Below are positions 1-9,400 of a stretch of DNA of 64,000 nucleotides, piece after piece. Source of the stretch: Bog-473 sp963725895. Lineage in GTDB: Bacteria; Actinomycetota; Acidimicrobiia; Acidimicrobiales; RAAP-2. The translations under genes and the position numbers were made by a program. The stretch's first letter is position 1. Each line of letters starts with the position of its first letter. The notes beneath the pieces are model-generated. The model was not told the origin of the DNA, did no database searches, and was given only the letters and a program-made list of their open reading frames with translations. The DNA lies in contig CAVSAJ010000001.1 of assembly GCA_963725895.1 (NCBI GenBank), positions 682,001-746,000 on the forward strand, in the 5' to 3' direction.

Positions 1-131
1 AGCTGCGCGCCATCGTCGCTGAGACCATCGCGCCGTGGGCCGCCCCCAAAGAGCTCGTCCTCGTCGACGACCTGCCCCGCACGGCGGCGGGCAAGGTGCG
101 CCGGCGAGAGCTCGAGACGCACCGCGCTTAG
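1..131 (+). CDS. Acyl-CoA synthetase (ANL superfamily), C-terminal end only
   Basis: The window opens inside the 3' end of a rightward gene; 42 codons remain before TAG. The tail carries LPRTAAGKVRRREL, the C-terminal lid signature of adenylate-forming (ANL) enzymes, whose GK lysine is the A10 residue that contacts substrate carboxylate and AMP. Family members activate fatty, aromatic or other acids to acyl-AMP and then acyl-CoA. The substrate-binding domain lies outside the window, so the acid cannot be named. The stop codon overlaps, tail to tail, the stop of the ECF sigma gene on the other strand. Confidence 0.8.
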   Translation, partial: LRAIVAETIAPWAAPKELVLVDDLPRTAAGKVRRRELETHRA

Positions 132-1027
132 AGGGCTGCGCCGGTGTCGCCGCCCGCACCGGTGAGCACCTGTCCGCGCAGGTGGGCCAGCTTGTCGGGG
201 TTCGACACCGCACGCACCCCGACGATGACCCCCTCCATGATGTCGAGCACCAGCGCCGTCACGACCACGTTGTCGAGCACGAAGACGGTGGCGGGCTGGC
301 CGTTGAGAACCGTGGCCACGGGGACGCCCCGCGTCTTCTTCGCCACGTTCACCAGGAAGCGAGAGCTGCGGTAGGGCCCGACCACCGGCCGCATGGCGGC
401 GCGCACCTTGCCGCCGCCGTCGGTCCACACGACGACGTCGTCGGAGAGCATCGAGAGCAACCCGCTGAGGTCACCCGTCGCGCAGGCGCCAGGAAGCGGT
501 CGGTCAGCTCCCGGCCGTGCGCCAGGTCGGCGTCGAAGCGTTGGCGCCGGGCCTCGACGTGTTTGCGAGCGCGGGCACCGAGTTGGCGGCAGGCAGGGGG
601 CGTGCGATTGAGCGAGCGGGCCACTTCGTCGAAGGAGTACCCGAAGACGTCATGGAGCAGATAGGCCGCGCGCTCGAGCGGCGTCAGCTCCTCCAACAAC
701 ACCAAGAAGGCGAGTGACAACGAGTCGGCCTGCTCGGCGGCCGAGGCCTCGTCGAGCACGACGGGTTCGGGCAGCCAGGGTCCCGGTATAGGTCTCCCGT
801 TGCAGCCGGGCCGAGCCGAGCTGGTCGAGGCAGAGCCGCGTGACCACCGTCACGAGATAGGCCCGCACCGACTGGACCGGCGTGTCACCTCGCTGCAACC
901 AGCGCAGACAGGCATCTTGGACGACGTCCTCGGCGTCGGCCGCGCTGCCCAACATGCGGTAGGCGATCCCGAAGAGAAGAGGGCGCCACTCCTCGAATGC
1001 GGCCGCATCGGCCTGGCGGTCACGCAA
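128..1027 (-). CDS. ECF41-group RNA polymerase sigma factor (SigJ-like), frame broken twice
   Basis: Sigma factor of the ECF41 group: sigma-2 and sigma-4 domains plus a fused SnoaL-like C-terminal domain that modulates activity. Region 2 reads FGIAYRMLGSAADAEDVVQD and region 4 ERAAYLLHDVFGYSFDEVA. All three group-defining motifs are present: WLPEP in the linker, then DGGGK and NPDKL in the SnoaL part. The reading frame changes near 781 (one extra base before PWLPEP) and near 487 (one base missing before CATGDLSGLL), so three frames must be joined; protein similarity is unbroken across both joins, which suggests sequence error. The start is uncertain; a TTG at 1027 overlaps the end of the decarboxylase gene, implying coupled translation. 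Genetic linkage to a carboxymuconolactone decarboxylase is typical of ECF41. Confidence 0.88.
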
Positions 1028-1614
1028 CGGCCCGCCCGCCCGATTCGGCGCCCGTTGCGCTCCGGAAGACGTCGCACGTGTCCGAGAAGCCCTGGCTGCG
1101 CAAGCCCAGCCCCGCGTTGAAACGTGACCGGAAGTTCTCGAGCGCGACCCACGCGGCGAGCTCGACGAACTCCGCATCACTCAGGTGGGCGCGGATCCGG
1201 GCGGCCAGCTCCTCGGAGACCTCGGCCGGACAGCCCTGTCGTCACCTCCGCGTACTCGAGGACGACGCGTTCGCGCTGGTCGAACAGGTCGCTGTGGCGC
1301 CAGTCAGCGACCGCACGCACCTTGGCCACGTCGACGCCGGTGTGCATGCCCTCGTAATACCCATAGTCGATGCACCACGAGCAGCCGATGCGGGCGCAGG
1401 TGGCCTGCACGGCCAGCCAGCGCAGTGTCGGGTCGAGCTTCTTCCAGCCGAACTGCGCCGCCGTCTCGAGGCTGCCCATGGCGATCAGCACGCCGGCGTG
1501 GTGCGACGCTGCCTCCGTCGGCTCGACCATCCGACCGAAACGACGCCTCGTGTAGGCGCCGGCGAGACGGGGGACGATGCCGGTCGGTTGATCGAGCAGT
1601 GGGACATGGGCCAT
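1020..1614 (-). CDS. Carboxymuconolactone decarboxylase / AhpD-like protein, one frame break
   Basis: AhpD-fold protein of about 198 residues. The redox-type motif CSWC followed by IDYG (about residues 75-82) matches CMD/AhpD peroxidase-like proteins, in which a cysteine pair with a proton-relay histidine reduces a peroxide or disulfide; the true substrate of ECF41-linked members is unknown. ATG at 1614 is preceded by AAGGAGG. The first frame runs to about 1227, where one extra base (gg for g) shifts the frame; the expected C-terminal helix pair, VSEELAARIRAHLSDAEFVE, continues in the next frame to TGA at 1020. It lies directly upstream of the sigma gene and downstream of an ECF41-type promoter, so it is very probably the direct target of that sigma factor. 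Confidence 0.85.
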
Positions 1615-1663
1615 GGGTCGCCCTCCTTGCCGGTACGGACATCAGTCGACTGTCACCCACTCA

Positions 1664-1690
1664 GACGGGGCACCACCCGGCCGTGTGACA
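1664..1690 (-). promoter_or_regulatory. ECF41-type promoter (TGTCACA-N16-CGTC)
   Basis: On the minus strand TGTCACA lies at 1690-1684 and CGTC at 1667-1664, separated by exactly 16 bases. This is the -35/-10 pair described for ECF41 sigma factors. It sits about 50 bases upstream of the decarboxylase ATG, so the sigma factor probably drives its own two-gene operon. Confidence 0.75.
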
Positions 1691-1731
1691 TCGCCCAGCC
1701 CAGGGCCCTGACATGCCTCGTGCGGTCCGGC

Positions 1732-2503
1732 TCAGCCGACCCCGCCCGAGGGTTGCAGGGTCGTGCCGCCGTCGACGACGAAGGTCTGGCCCGTCACCCA
1801 CGACGACGCCTCCGAGGCCAGGAAGAGGGCGGCCGTGGCGACGTCGTCGGGAACGCCGAGACGGCGCAGCGGGACATGCGCCGCAATGCGGTCCTCACCC
1901 GGGCCTTCCCACAGCGCCGCCGCCAGCTTCGTCTTGACCAGGCCGGGCGCCAGCGCATTGACCCGGATGTCGGGTGCGAGCTCGAAGGACAGCTGACGCG
2001 TGATGTGCAGCACCGCCGCCTTCGTGACGTTGTACCACCCGATGTTGGGCTCGACGCTGAGGCCGCCGACCGAGGCAATGTTGATGACCGATCCGCGCAG
2101 GCCGGCCTTCACAGCTGCCGCGGTCCAGGTCAGCACCGAGAGCTGGTTGACCTCGAAGGTCTTCTGCGCCCGGGCGAGGTCGATGTCGAGCATCGGACCG
2201 AAGTAGGGGTTCGTGCCGGCGTTGTTCACCAGGATGTCGAGGTCGCCGAAGCGATCGACCGTGTCGGCCACGCATCCCGTCGGCGTCCTCGGGCCGCCCC
2301 ACGTGTGCGGCACGCCAGCCGACACGCGCCTCGGGAGCGCCGCCGGCCACGAGGCCGGCCACCGCCGCGGCCAGGTCCTCGGCGGTGCGGGACGCCAGCA
2401 TGACGTTGGCCCCCGCCTCGACGAAGCGGGCGCCGATGGCGAGGCCGATCCCCCGGCTCCCGCCCGTGACGAGGGCCGTCTTCCCTCTCAGCTCGAGCTC
2501 CAT
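1732..2503 (-). CDS. SDR family NAD(P)-dependent oxidoreductase, one frame break
   Basis: Classical short-chain dehydrogenase of about 257 residues. Rossmann motif TGGSRGIG near residue 13, structural NNAG, and the catalytic serine plus YNVTK (Tyr-x3-Lys) are all visible. It reduces or oxidises a carbonyl/hydroxyl substrate with NAD(P)H in the cytosol; closest in feel to 3-oxoacyl-ACP reductase or glucose-1-dehydrogenase-like SDRs, but substrate is not readable. ATG at 2503 gives the usual N-terminus (MELELRGKTALVTGG). The frame changes near 2276, at a ggg run (coding strand), between ...RPEDADG and CVADTVDRFGDLDILVNN; both halves align continuously with the family, so this looks like an indel. 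Confidence 0.87.
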
Positions 2504-2575
2504 GCGCCGAGCCTTGCACGGGTGGTGCACGGGCGCGCCAGGGGCGTGGTGCGGTGGCGCCTGCGAAGCGCGCCC

Positions 2576-2581
2576 TAGCAT
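2576..2581 (+). promoter_or_regulatory. Candidate -10 element (TAGCAT) of a leaderless transcript
   Basis: TAGCAT ends seven bases before the GTG start at 2589 and no Shine-Dalgarno sequence is present. In actinobacteria a TAnnnT box at this spacing commonly places the transcript start on the start codon itself. No convincing -35 box is visible. Confidence 0.4.
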
Positions 2582-2588
2582 CCCTCTG

Positions 2589-4646
2589 GTGAATCACCTG
2601 GCCGACGAGACGAGCCCGTATCTCCGCCAGCACGCCGCCAACCCGGTGGAGTGGTACCCCTGGGGTGACGAGGCGCTGCGACGGGCCCAAGAAGAGGACA
2701 AGTGCATCTTCGTCTCCATCGGGTACGCGTCGTGCCACTGGTGCCACGTGATGGCCCATGAGAGCTTCGAGGACGAGGCGACGGCGTCGGACCTCGCTCG
2801 CTGGTTCGTCTCGGTCAAGGTCGACCGCGAGGAGCGGCCCGACCTCGACGCCGTGTACATGGCGGCCACCCAGGCCCAGACGGGCTCGGGTGGTTGGCCG
2901 ATGTCGGTGTTCTGCACCCCCGACGGTCGCCCCTTCTACGCCGGCACCTACTTCCCGCCCGTCGACCGCCAGGGCATGCCGTCGTTCCGGCGCGTCGTGC
3001 AGGCAATGGGCGAGGCCTGGCAGACCCAGCGCGAGTCCGTGCTCGAGCAAGCCGACGCGCTCGTGGGCGCGGTGCGCCGGGAACTGCGCCTCGCGGAGTC
3101 GTTGCACGCGGCGGAGGCGGAGCACGCGCCAGCGCGCGTGCGGACGCTTCACGCCGTCGGTTCCCCCGACGCCGGACTCGACGCCGTCTCCCTCATGGAC
3201 GGCGTCGTTGCGGGCCTCACCGACGGTTTCGACCCCGAATGGGGCGGCTTCGGGCCGGCACCGAAATTCCCCCGGCCGACGCTGGTGGACCTGTGCCTGC
3301 GAGTCGCCCGCCGGGGCGGTGCTGCGGGCGAGCAGGCTCGCACCATGGCCTGGCGCACGCTCGACGCCATGGCCGCCGGCGGCATCTACGACCATGTGGT
3401 CGGTGGGTTCTGCCGCTACGCCACCGACGCGCACTGGTTGGTGCCCCATTTCGAAAAGATGCTGACCGACCAGGCCCTGCTGGCACGGTCCTATCTGCAC
3501 GCGTGGCAGGACGGCGGGCGCGACGACTATCTCGGCGTCGTCACCGAGACACTCGACTTCGTGCTGCGCGACCTTTCCACGCCCGAAGGCGCGCTCTACT
3601 CCTCCTTCGACGCCGACGCCGGAGGGGTGGAGGGCGGCCACGCCACCTTCACGCTCGACGAGCTGCGGGCGCAGCTGCCGGTGGACCTCGTGCGGGCCGC
3701 GGCCGAGTGGTACGGCATCACGGACTTCGGGAATTGGGAAGGGCGCAGCATCCCGGTGCGGCCGGTGGGCGCACCGCTCGCGCGCCCACCCGAAGTCGAG
3801 GAGGCCAGGCGCCTCATGGCGGAGATCCGCGCCCAGCGGGTCCAGCCGGCACGCGACGAGAAGGTGCTCACGGAGTGGAACGCCATGGCCGCCGCCGCGC
3901 TCGCCGAGGTCGCGGCGGCCACCGGCAACGAGCGCTACGGGCGCCGCGCCGAGGAGATCGGCGAGTTCCTGCTCGCCTCCATGTACGACGGCGGCCGGTT
4001 GATGCGCAGCTGGCAGGGCGGCCGGGCCCGGCATCTGGCGGTCGCATCCGACCATGCCTGGCTGATTGAGGCCTGCGTCCGTCTATCGGAGTGGAGCGGC
4101 CGCAGCGTCTGGCGTGAACGGGCCCGCATTGTCGCCGCTCAGCTCCTCGACTTGTTCTGGGACGACGAGGCCGGCGGCTTCTTCTCGACCGGCCGCGACG
4201 CGGAGACGCTCGTCGTGCGGCCCAAGGAGTTCCTCGACGGTGCCGTCCCGGCCACCAACTCCATCGCCGTCACCGCGCTCGTCAGGGTCAACGCGCTGGC
4301 CGACGACCCGCAGCTCGACGACGCCGTGTCACGCACGCTTGCGCTGGCCGGCCCGTTGCTCGAGGGGCACCCGATGGCGCTGGCCGACCTGGTCGCCGCC
4401 CTGCCCATGTGGCGAGCGCGCAACGAGATCGTGGTCACCGGGACCCGCACCGACCTGCTGGCCGAGGTCCGGCGCCACTGGCTGCCCGCAGCTGTGGTCG
4501 CCTGGGGGGAACCCGACGCCGGGCCGCTCTTCGAGGGCCGGCGCCACGGGCCCGGACAGGCTTTCGTGTGCGAGGGGCGGGCGTGCCAGATCCCTGCCTC
4601 CGACGTCGCCACGCTGGCGGGACAACTCGAGGCGCTGGTCGCATGA
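2589..4646 (+). CDS. DUF255 / YyaL family thioredoxin-like protein
   Basis: Protein of 685 residues, typical length for the YyaL/SPATA20 family. The N-terminus NHLADETSPYLRQHAANPVE and the CHWC motif (GYASCHWCHVM, about residue 42) mark the DUF255 thioredoxin-like domain; the rest resembles an (alpha/alpha)6 barrel of the six-hairpin glycosidase/epimerase type, with conserved stretches such as PHFEKML and EWNAMAAAAL. Its biochemical role is not established; the CxxC suggests disulfide chemistry. GTG at 2589 was chosen because the family begins exactly here and a -10 box lies seven bases upstream. The stop overlaps the ATG of the next gene (ATGA), so the two are probably cotranslated. Confidence 0.9.
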   Translation: MNHLADETSPYLRQHAANPVEWYPWGDEALRRAQEEDKCIFVSIGYASCHWCHVMAHESFEDEATASDLARWFVSVKVDREERPDLDAVYMAATQAQTGSGGWPMSVFCTPDGRPFYAGTYFPPVDRQGMPSFRRVVQAMGEAWQTQRESVLEQADALVGAVRRELRLAESLHAAEAEHAPARVRTLHAVGSPDAGLDAVSLMDGVVAGLTDGFDPEWGGFGPAPKFPRPTLVDLCLRVARRGGAAGEQARTMAWRTLDAMAAGGIYDHVVGGFCRYATDAHWLVPHFEKMLTDQALLARSYLHAWQDGGRDDYLGVVTETLDFVLRDLSTPEGALYSSFDADAGGVEGGHATFTLDELRAQLPVDLVRAAAEWYGITDFGNWEGRSIPVRPVGAPLARPPEVEEARRLMAEIRAQRVQPARDEKVLTEWNAMAAAALAEVAAATGNERYGRRAEEIGEFLLASMYDGGRLMRSWQGGRARHLAVASDHAWLIEACVRLSEWSGRSVWRERARIVAAQLLDLFWDDEAGGFFSTGRDAETLVVRPKEFLDGAVPATNSIAVTALVRVNALADDPQLDDAVSRTLALAGPLLEGHPMALADLVAALPMWRARNEIVVTGTRTDLLAEVRRHWLPAAVVAWGEPDAGPLFEGRRHGPGQAFVCEGRACQIPASDVATLAGQLEALVA

Positions 4647-5589
4647 ACACGAGACGGCGTGTCGGCGGCACGCGGCCGGTCGAACCAGGCGACTCGATGG
4701 GCTCGCTCACGGACTCGGTCCCGGACCCGGTCTCGCAATTGCACGACTCGGACTCGGACGTGCACACCGACTTGCACACCGACCTGCACACCGACGTGCA
4801 CTCGGACCCGGTCACCGACTTGCGACTCGGACCCCGGACCCGGACTCGGCGGACATCGCCGGCGACAGCGCCACGCGCCGCTCCCCCACCACGCCGACAA
4901 GCCCGGCGCGACTGGTACGGCGCTCAGCCCGCCGCAAAGAGCGCGTGCCGACCGCGGGCGGGTCGACGCTGCATCTCCTCGTCCTCTCGTCCACCCCAGA
5001 AGACACCACCGTGGTCGACCTCGCGACGCGCACGGTCATGCGCGTCCGGGTGCCCTGGCCGCAAGGACACGAGCCTGACATCGCCACCTTCGACGTCGTC
5101 GAGGTCACGTTGGCCGACGATCCCGAACGCGACGACCTGGCTCAGCCGGAGGCGACCACGGTGGCCGATCTGCCGCGTCACGTCGGCACGCTGCGCGGCC
5201 GTCATTTGCGCAAGCTTCTCGACCGCCTCGTCGCCAAACCCGACGGCCCTCTCCTCGGGTTCCCTGGACCGTCCGCGCCCTATTGGGAGTTCCGCGGCTT
5301 CCGCCCATCGGTGGCCCTGATCGAGCCGACCCGCAGACCCCAGCTCCTCCGCCGTCACGCCGACGGCTCGACCTGGGTCCGCTTCGGCTGGGACCGCGAC
5401 GACGTCTGGCTTCCGGTGGAGGACCACAACGCCGCCCGCGCGCTCGACGCGGCGCGGCGCGACCGGCTGAGTGGCAAGAGCTTGGCCACGGCGCTCGGGT
5501 TCGAGCCGCAGTACCTGCTGGTCACCGTCAGCCCGCCGCGCGACGGCCACTGCTACAAGGTGTGTGCGGCCGTGCTGCCCCGGGGCTGA
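4643..5589 (+). CDS. Uncharacterised protein with repeat-rich N-terminus, probable frame break
   Basis: I do not recognise a named family. ATG at 4643 overlaps the preceding stop as ATGA. The first about 55 codons are low complexity and include four V/L-H-T/S-D repeats. From about 4880 a well-formed globular sequence runs in a different frame to the stop: it starts around STLHLLVLSSTPEDTTVVDL and includes YWEFRGFRPSVALIEPTRR and a basic/aromatic C-terminus. The two frames must join somewhere between 4808 and 4870, in repetitive sequence. No signal peptide or membrane helix is visible. An alternative is that the globular frame uses its own unseen start and the upstream part is not translated. 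Confidence 0.55.
4760..4807 (+). repeat. Four 12-bp tandem repeats (xtgcacaccgac)
   Basis: Units start at 4760, 4772, 4784 and 4796; only the first base and the last unit vary. In the frame of the gene starting at 4643 each unit encodes V/L-H-T/S-D. The surrounding 100 bases are made of related gac-tcg and gac-ccg triplets. Confidence 0.85.
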
Positions 5590-5607
5590 CGCCCCGCACG
5601 CTAGACC

Positions 5608-6282
5608 TCAGCGCCCGAGCTTGCCCCCGGCCAGGTCTTCGGCCATGGCCCACCCGAAGGCGACCAGGCGGTCGCCGCGGTCGGCGTCGAAGCCCGACAC
5701 GAAGTGGGCGTGGACACCGTCGGGGATCTTCACCTTCTGCGCATAGAAGTCGAGGCCCCCGGCCACCGACCCGTCGCCCTTGAGGACGAAGGTGCGGTCG
5801 TCGAGCTTGCCTTCGCAGCCGAAGCGCTTCGAGAGACGCCGCGCCCAGGCCCGCTCCTCGCCTGAGGACTTGTGCCCCGGGAAGGGGACGACGTCTTGGA
5901 GCCCCGAGAACGCACGGAACCCCTCGGGGCCGAGCAAACGGGTCCCGAGCAACACGTCTTCGTCGGGGAAGGCGAGGAGGGCCCGGCGGTACTGGTCGGT
6001 CATGATCGACTTCAGTGATGCTTCGGACCGCGAGTTGCGGTCGACCAGGGCGAGGCCCACGAGCAGGGACGGCGTGCCCCCGATGCGTTCGAGCGTGCAG
6101 AACGAGTAGCCCCGCAGTTTGTTCCCCTCACGGGCCTGGGTGATCAGGACCCAGGCTTCACGCTCCTTGGAGAGATAGCCGATGTCGAAACCGGGTGGCC
6201 GCTCCGCACACAGATCCGCCATTTCGACGAGCTCAGCGTCGCTGAGCGCAGTGCAATCTTTGGTGCTCACTACGATCGGCAT
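5608..6282 (-). CDS. Uncharacterised 224-residue protein
   Basis: Intact frame of 224 residues starting MPIVVSTKDCTALSDAELVE. The arrangement of a short acidic helix, a beta-rich centre (AWVLITQAREGNKLRGYSFC, then PSLLVGLALVDRN) and a later positively charged segment is vaguely reminiscent of acetyltransferase-like folds, but I see no diagnostic motif and assign no function. No signal peptide or membrane segment. Codon use matches the neighbours. It stands alone on the minus strand between the unknown plus-strand gene and dnaE, with its own -10-like TAGACT six bases before the ATG, so it is probably monocistronic and leaderless. Confidence 0.75.
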   Translation of the reverse strand: MPIVVSTKDCTALSDAELVEMADLCAERPPGFDIGYLSKEREAWVLITQAREGNKLRGYSFCTLERIGGTPSLLVGLALVDRNSRSEASLKSIMTDQYRRALLAFPDEDVLLGTRLLGPEGFRAFSGLQDVVPFPGHKSSGEERAWARRLSKRFGCEGKLDDRTFVLKGDGSVAGGLDFYAQKVKIPDGVHAHFVSGFDADRGDRLVAFGWAMAEDLAGGKLGR

Positions 6283-6288
6283 GCACCC

Positions 6289-6294
6289 AGTCTA
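6289..6294 (-). promoter_or_regulatory. Candidate -10 element (TAGACT) of a leaderless transcript
   Basis: Minus-strand TAGACT ends six bases before the ATG at 6282. There is no ribosome binding site between them, fitting transcription that begins at the start codon. Confidence 0.4.
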
Positions 6295-6409
6295 CTGGCT
6301 CAGCTCCGCGACTTCCCAACCGCGTGGCGGCCTGGCCGCCCGCCCGGATTGAGGAGACGCCTGTGTCGTCCCAGTTCAGAGGCCCAATTATGGCGTCCCC
6401 GCCGCCCGG

Positions 6410-9400
6410 TCATGACAGCACCGCGCTCTGTCCGAGCAGCCGCTTGAGCTCGCCGACGAGCCCGTTGCGGAAGTCCACGTTGAACTCCGGCGGCAAGCGC
6501 AACACCTTCTCGCCGACGTGGAGCAACACCGGAGAGGGCCCGGGGTGGCCACTGAGGACCTCCTTGAGGCCGTCGACCTTGGCGTCGGTGAGCACACCGA
6601 GCGGAAGCTTGATGTGCAGATCGGACTGGCCCCGGTCGAGCAGCGGGCGCGAGACGTCCATGCAGACGATCTTCGGCTCCTCCTCCCGGGTGTCGAGCCG
6701 GCCCTTCACCACGACGATGGCGTCGTTCTCGATCAGCGCGCCGTATTCGGCCATGGTCTTGGGGAACACGAAGACCTCCATGGCGGCCTGGAGGTCTTCG
6801 AGGACGAACCGGGCCATCAGGTCGCCCTTCTTCGTATAGGACCGTCGCAGTTCGGTCACCACACCGCCGACGGTGCGCACAGGCGAACGGTCCCCCGCAA
6901 CGACGTCCTCTTCCCGCATGTCCGAGAGGCTGCTGTCTGTGTAGCGCGCCAGCGCCGCCTCGTAGCCCATGAGCGGATGGTCGCTCACGTAGAGCCCGAG
7001 CATCTCCTTCTCGAAGGCGAGGCGCTGCCCCTTGTCGAACTCGCTCTCTGGGATCGTCACCTTGGACCCGCCCCACCCCGGGTCGGCCTGCTCCTCCTCG
7101 AAGGCGGCGAACAAGGTCGTGATCCCGAGGTCCTGCTCCCGGCGCCGCTCGAGCGTCCGGTCCACCATCGCCTCGAGGACCAGGCAGAGGCCCTGGCGCG
7201 GGTGGCCAAGGGAGTCGAAGGCGCCGCCCTTGACCAGCGACTCCATGGTGCGCTTGTTCAAGACGACCGGGTCGACCCGATCGCAGAAGTCGAAGATGTC
7301 GGCGAAGGGCCCGTTGGCCTCGCGCTCCGCCACGATCCGCTCCACGAGGCTCTCGCCGACGTTGCGCACCGCGGCCAGGCCGAAGACGATCGCCCTCGGG
7401 CTCTCGCCGTCCGCCGCTCCCGCCCCGGTGCGGTCGGGCGCGAACTCGGCGACCGAGCGGTTCACGTCGGGCACGAGCACGTCGATCCCCATGGAGCGGC
7501 ACTCCCCGAGGTACACCGCCGTCTTGTCCTTGTTGTCCTTGACCGAAGTGAGCAGCGCCGACATGTACTCGACGGGGTAGTGCGCCTTCAACCACGCCGT
7601 CTGGTAGGCGACCAGCCCGTAGCCGTAGGAGTGCGACTTGTTGAACGCGTAGTCGGCGAAGGGCTCGATGATGTCGAAGAGTGCGGTGCCGAGCTCCTCG
7701 CCGTAGCCCTCCTGCACACAGCCGGCGACGAACTTCTCGCGCTCGGCGGCGATCATGGCGCGGATCTTCTTACCGCAGGCCTTGCGCAGATTGTCGGCTT
7801 CCTCGAGCGAGTAGCCGGCGAACTTCTGGGCGACGCGCATGACCGACTCTTGGTAGAGCATCAGCCCGTAGGTGTCTTTCAAGATGGGCTCGATGTCGGG
7901 GTGCAGGTACGTGAGTTCCTTGCGCCCGTTCTTCAGCTCGGGGTAGTCGCGGTGCATGTTGGCCGCCATCGGTCCCGGCCGGTAGAGCGCGACGAGGGCG
8001 GCCACGTCGTCGAAGCTCGTCGGGGCTAGGGCGCGCAGGGTCTGGCGCATGGCGCCACCCTCGAGCTGGAACACGCCTATCGATTCCGCCCGCCGCAGCA
8101 TCTCGAGCGTCGGCTCGTCGGCCAGGTCCACGCCGTCGATGTCGAGGCGCTCCCCCGTCGCCGATTCAATGAGGTCGAGCGCCCGCTCAATGACCGAGAG
8201 GTTGCGCAGGCCGAGAAAGTCCATCTTGAGCAGGCCCAGCTCCTCGACGCCGTGCATTTCGTACTGCGTGACGATCGGCGCGTCCTCGGGGTTGCCACCG
8301 GCGTCGGGCTTGCGCTGGATCGGCAGGTAGTCGGTCAACGGGTCGCGCGAGATCACCACCGCGGCGGCATGGATGCCGTCCTGGCGGCGCAATCCCTCGA
8401 GGCCGAGCGCGACGTCGATGACCTCCTTGGCCTCGGGGTCGCTCTCGTGCATGGTGCGCAGCTCGCCGGCCGAGGCGTAGCCGTCCTCGTTCCCCTCTGT
8501 CTTGGTCAGGCAGGCCCGCAGCGGCGTGTCTCGCCCCATGATGAGCGGGGGCATCGCCTTGGCGATGCGGTCGCCCACCGCGTAGGGCTTTCCGAGCACC
8601 CGCGCCGCGTCGCGCACGGCGGCCCGCGCCTTGATGGTGGAGAAAGTGACGACCTGCGCCACCCGGTCGCTGCCGTACTTCTCCGCGGCGTACCGCATCA
8701 CGTCGGCCCGGTAGCGCTCGTCGAAGTCCATGTCGATGTCGGGCATCTGCTTGCGGCCCGGGTTCAAGAAACGCTCGAAGAGGAGGTCGTAGCGGATGGG
8801 GTCGAGGTCGACGATGCGCAAGCAGTACGCGACGCAACAGCCGGCGGCCGACCCCCGGCCCGGGCCGACCCGGAAGCCCGACTCGCGGGCGAAGCGAATC
8901 AGATCCCACACGACGAGGAAGTAGGCGGGGAATCCCATGTCGCCGATGACGCCGAGCTCGAAGTCGAGGCGCTCGACGACCTCGGCCGGCACGGGGTCGC
9001 CATAGCGTTCCTTGGCCCCTTCATAGGCGAGGTGGCGCAGATAGGCCTGGGCCCGCTCCTCGTACGTGTTGCCGGCGAACGCGTCCGGCACCGGGAACTC
9101 GGGCAGGCTCGGCTTGCCCAGTTCGATCTGCACGTCGGCCCGCTCGGCGATCAGCAAGGTGTTGTCGCACGCCTCGGGCACGTCGCGGAAGAGGTGCCGC
9201 ATTTCCGCCGCCGACTTCAGGTAGTGCTCGGTGCCCTCGAACTTGAAGCGGTTGGTGTCCGAAAGCAGTGCCCCGGTCTGCACGCACAGGAGCGCATCGT
9301 GCGCGACGGCGTCGTCTCGATGCGTGTAGTGGCTGTCGTTGGTGGCGAGCAGCGGTGCGCCGAGACGCCGCGCGATCTCGATCAGCTGTGGGTTCGTGCG

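Noticed and set aside
2226..4055. 609-codon open frame on the minus strand antisense to the DUF255 gene
   Set aside because: Its translation is low-complexity and has no family motifs; the plus-strand frame has a complete conserved protein. Long antisense frames are expected at this G+C content.
4435..4815. Cysteine-rich minus-strand frame (CTSVCRSVCKSVC)
   Set aside because: It is the reverse complement of the 12-bp repeat in the plus-strand gene and has no other protein-like feature.
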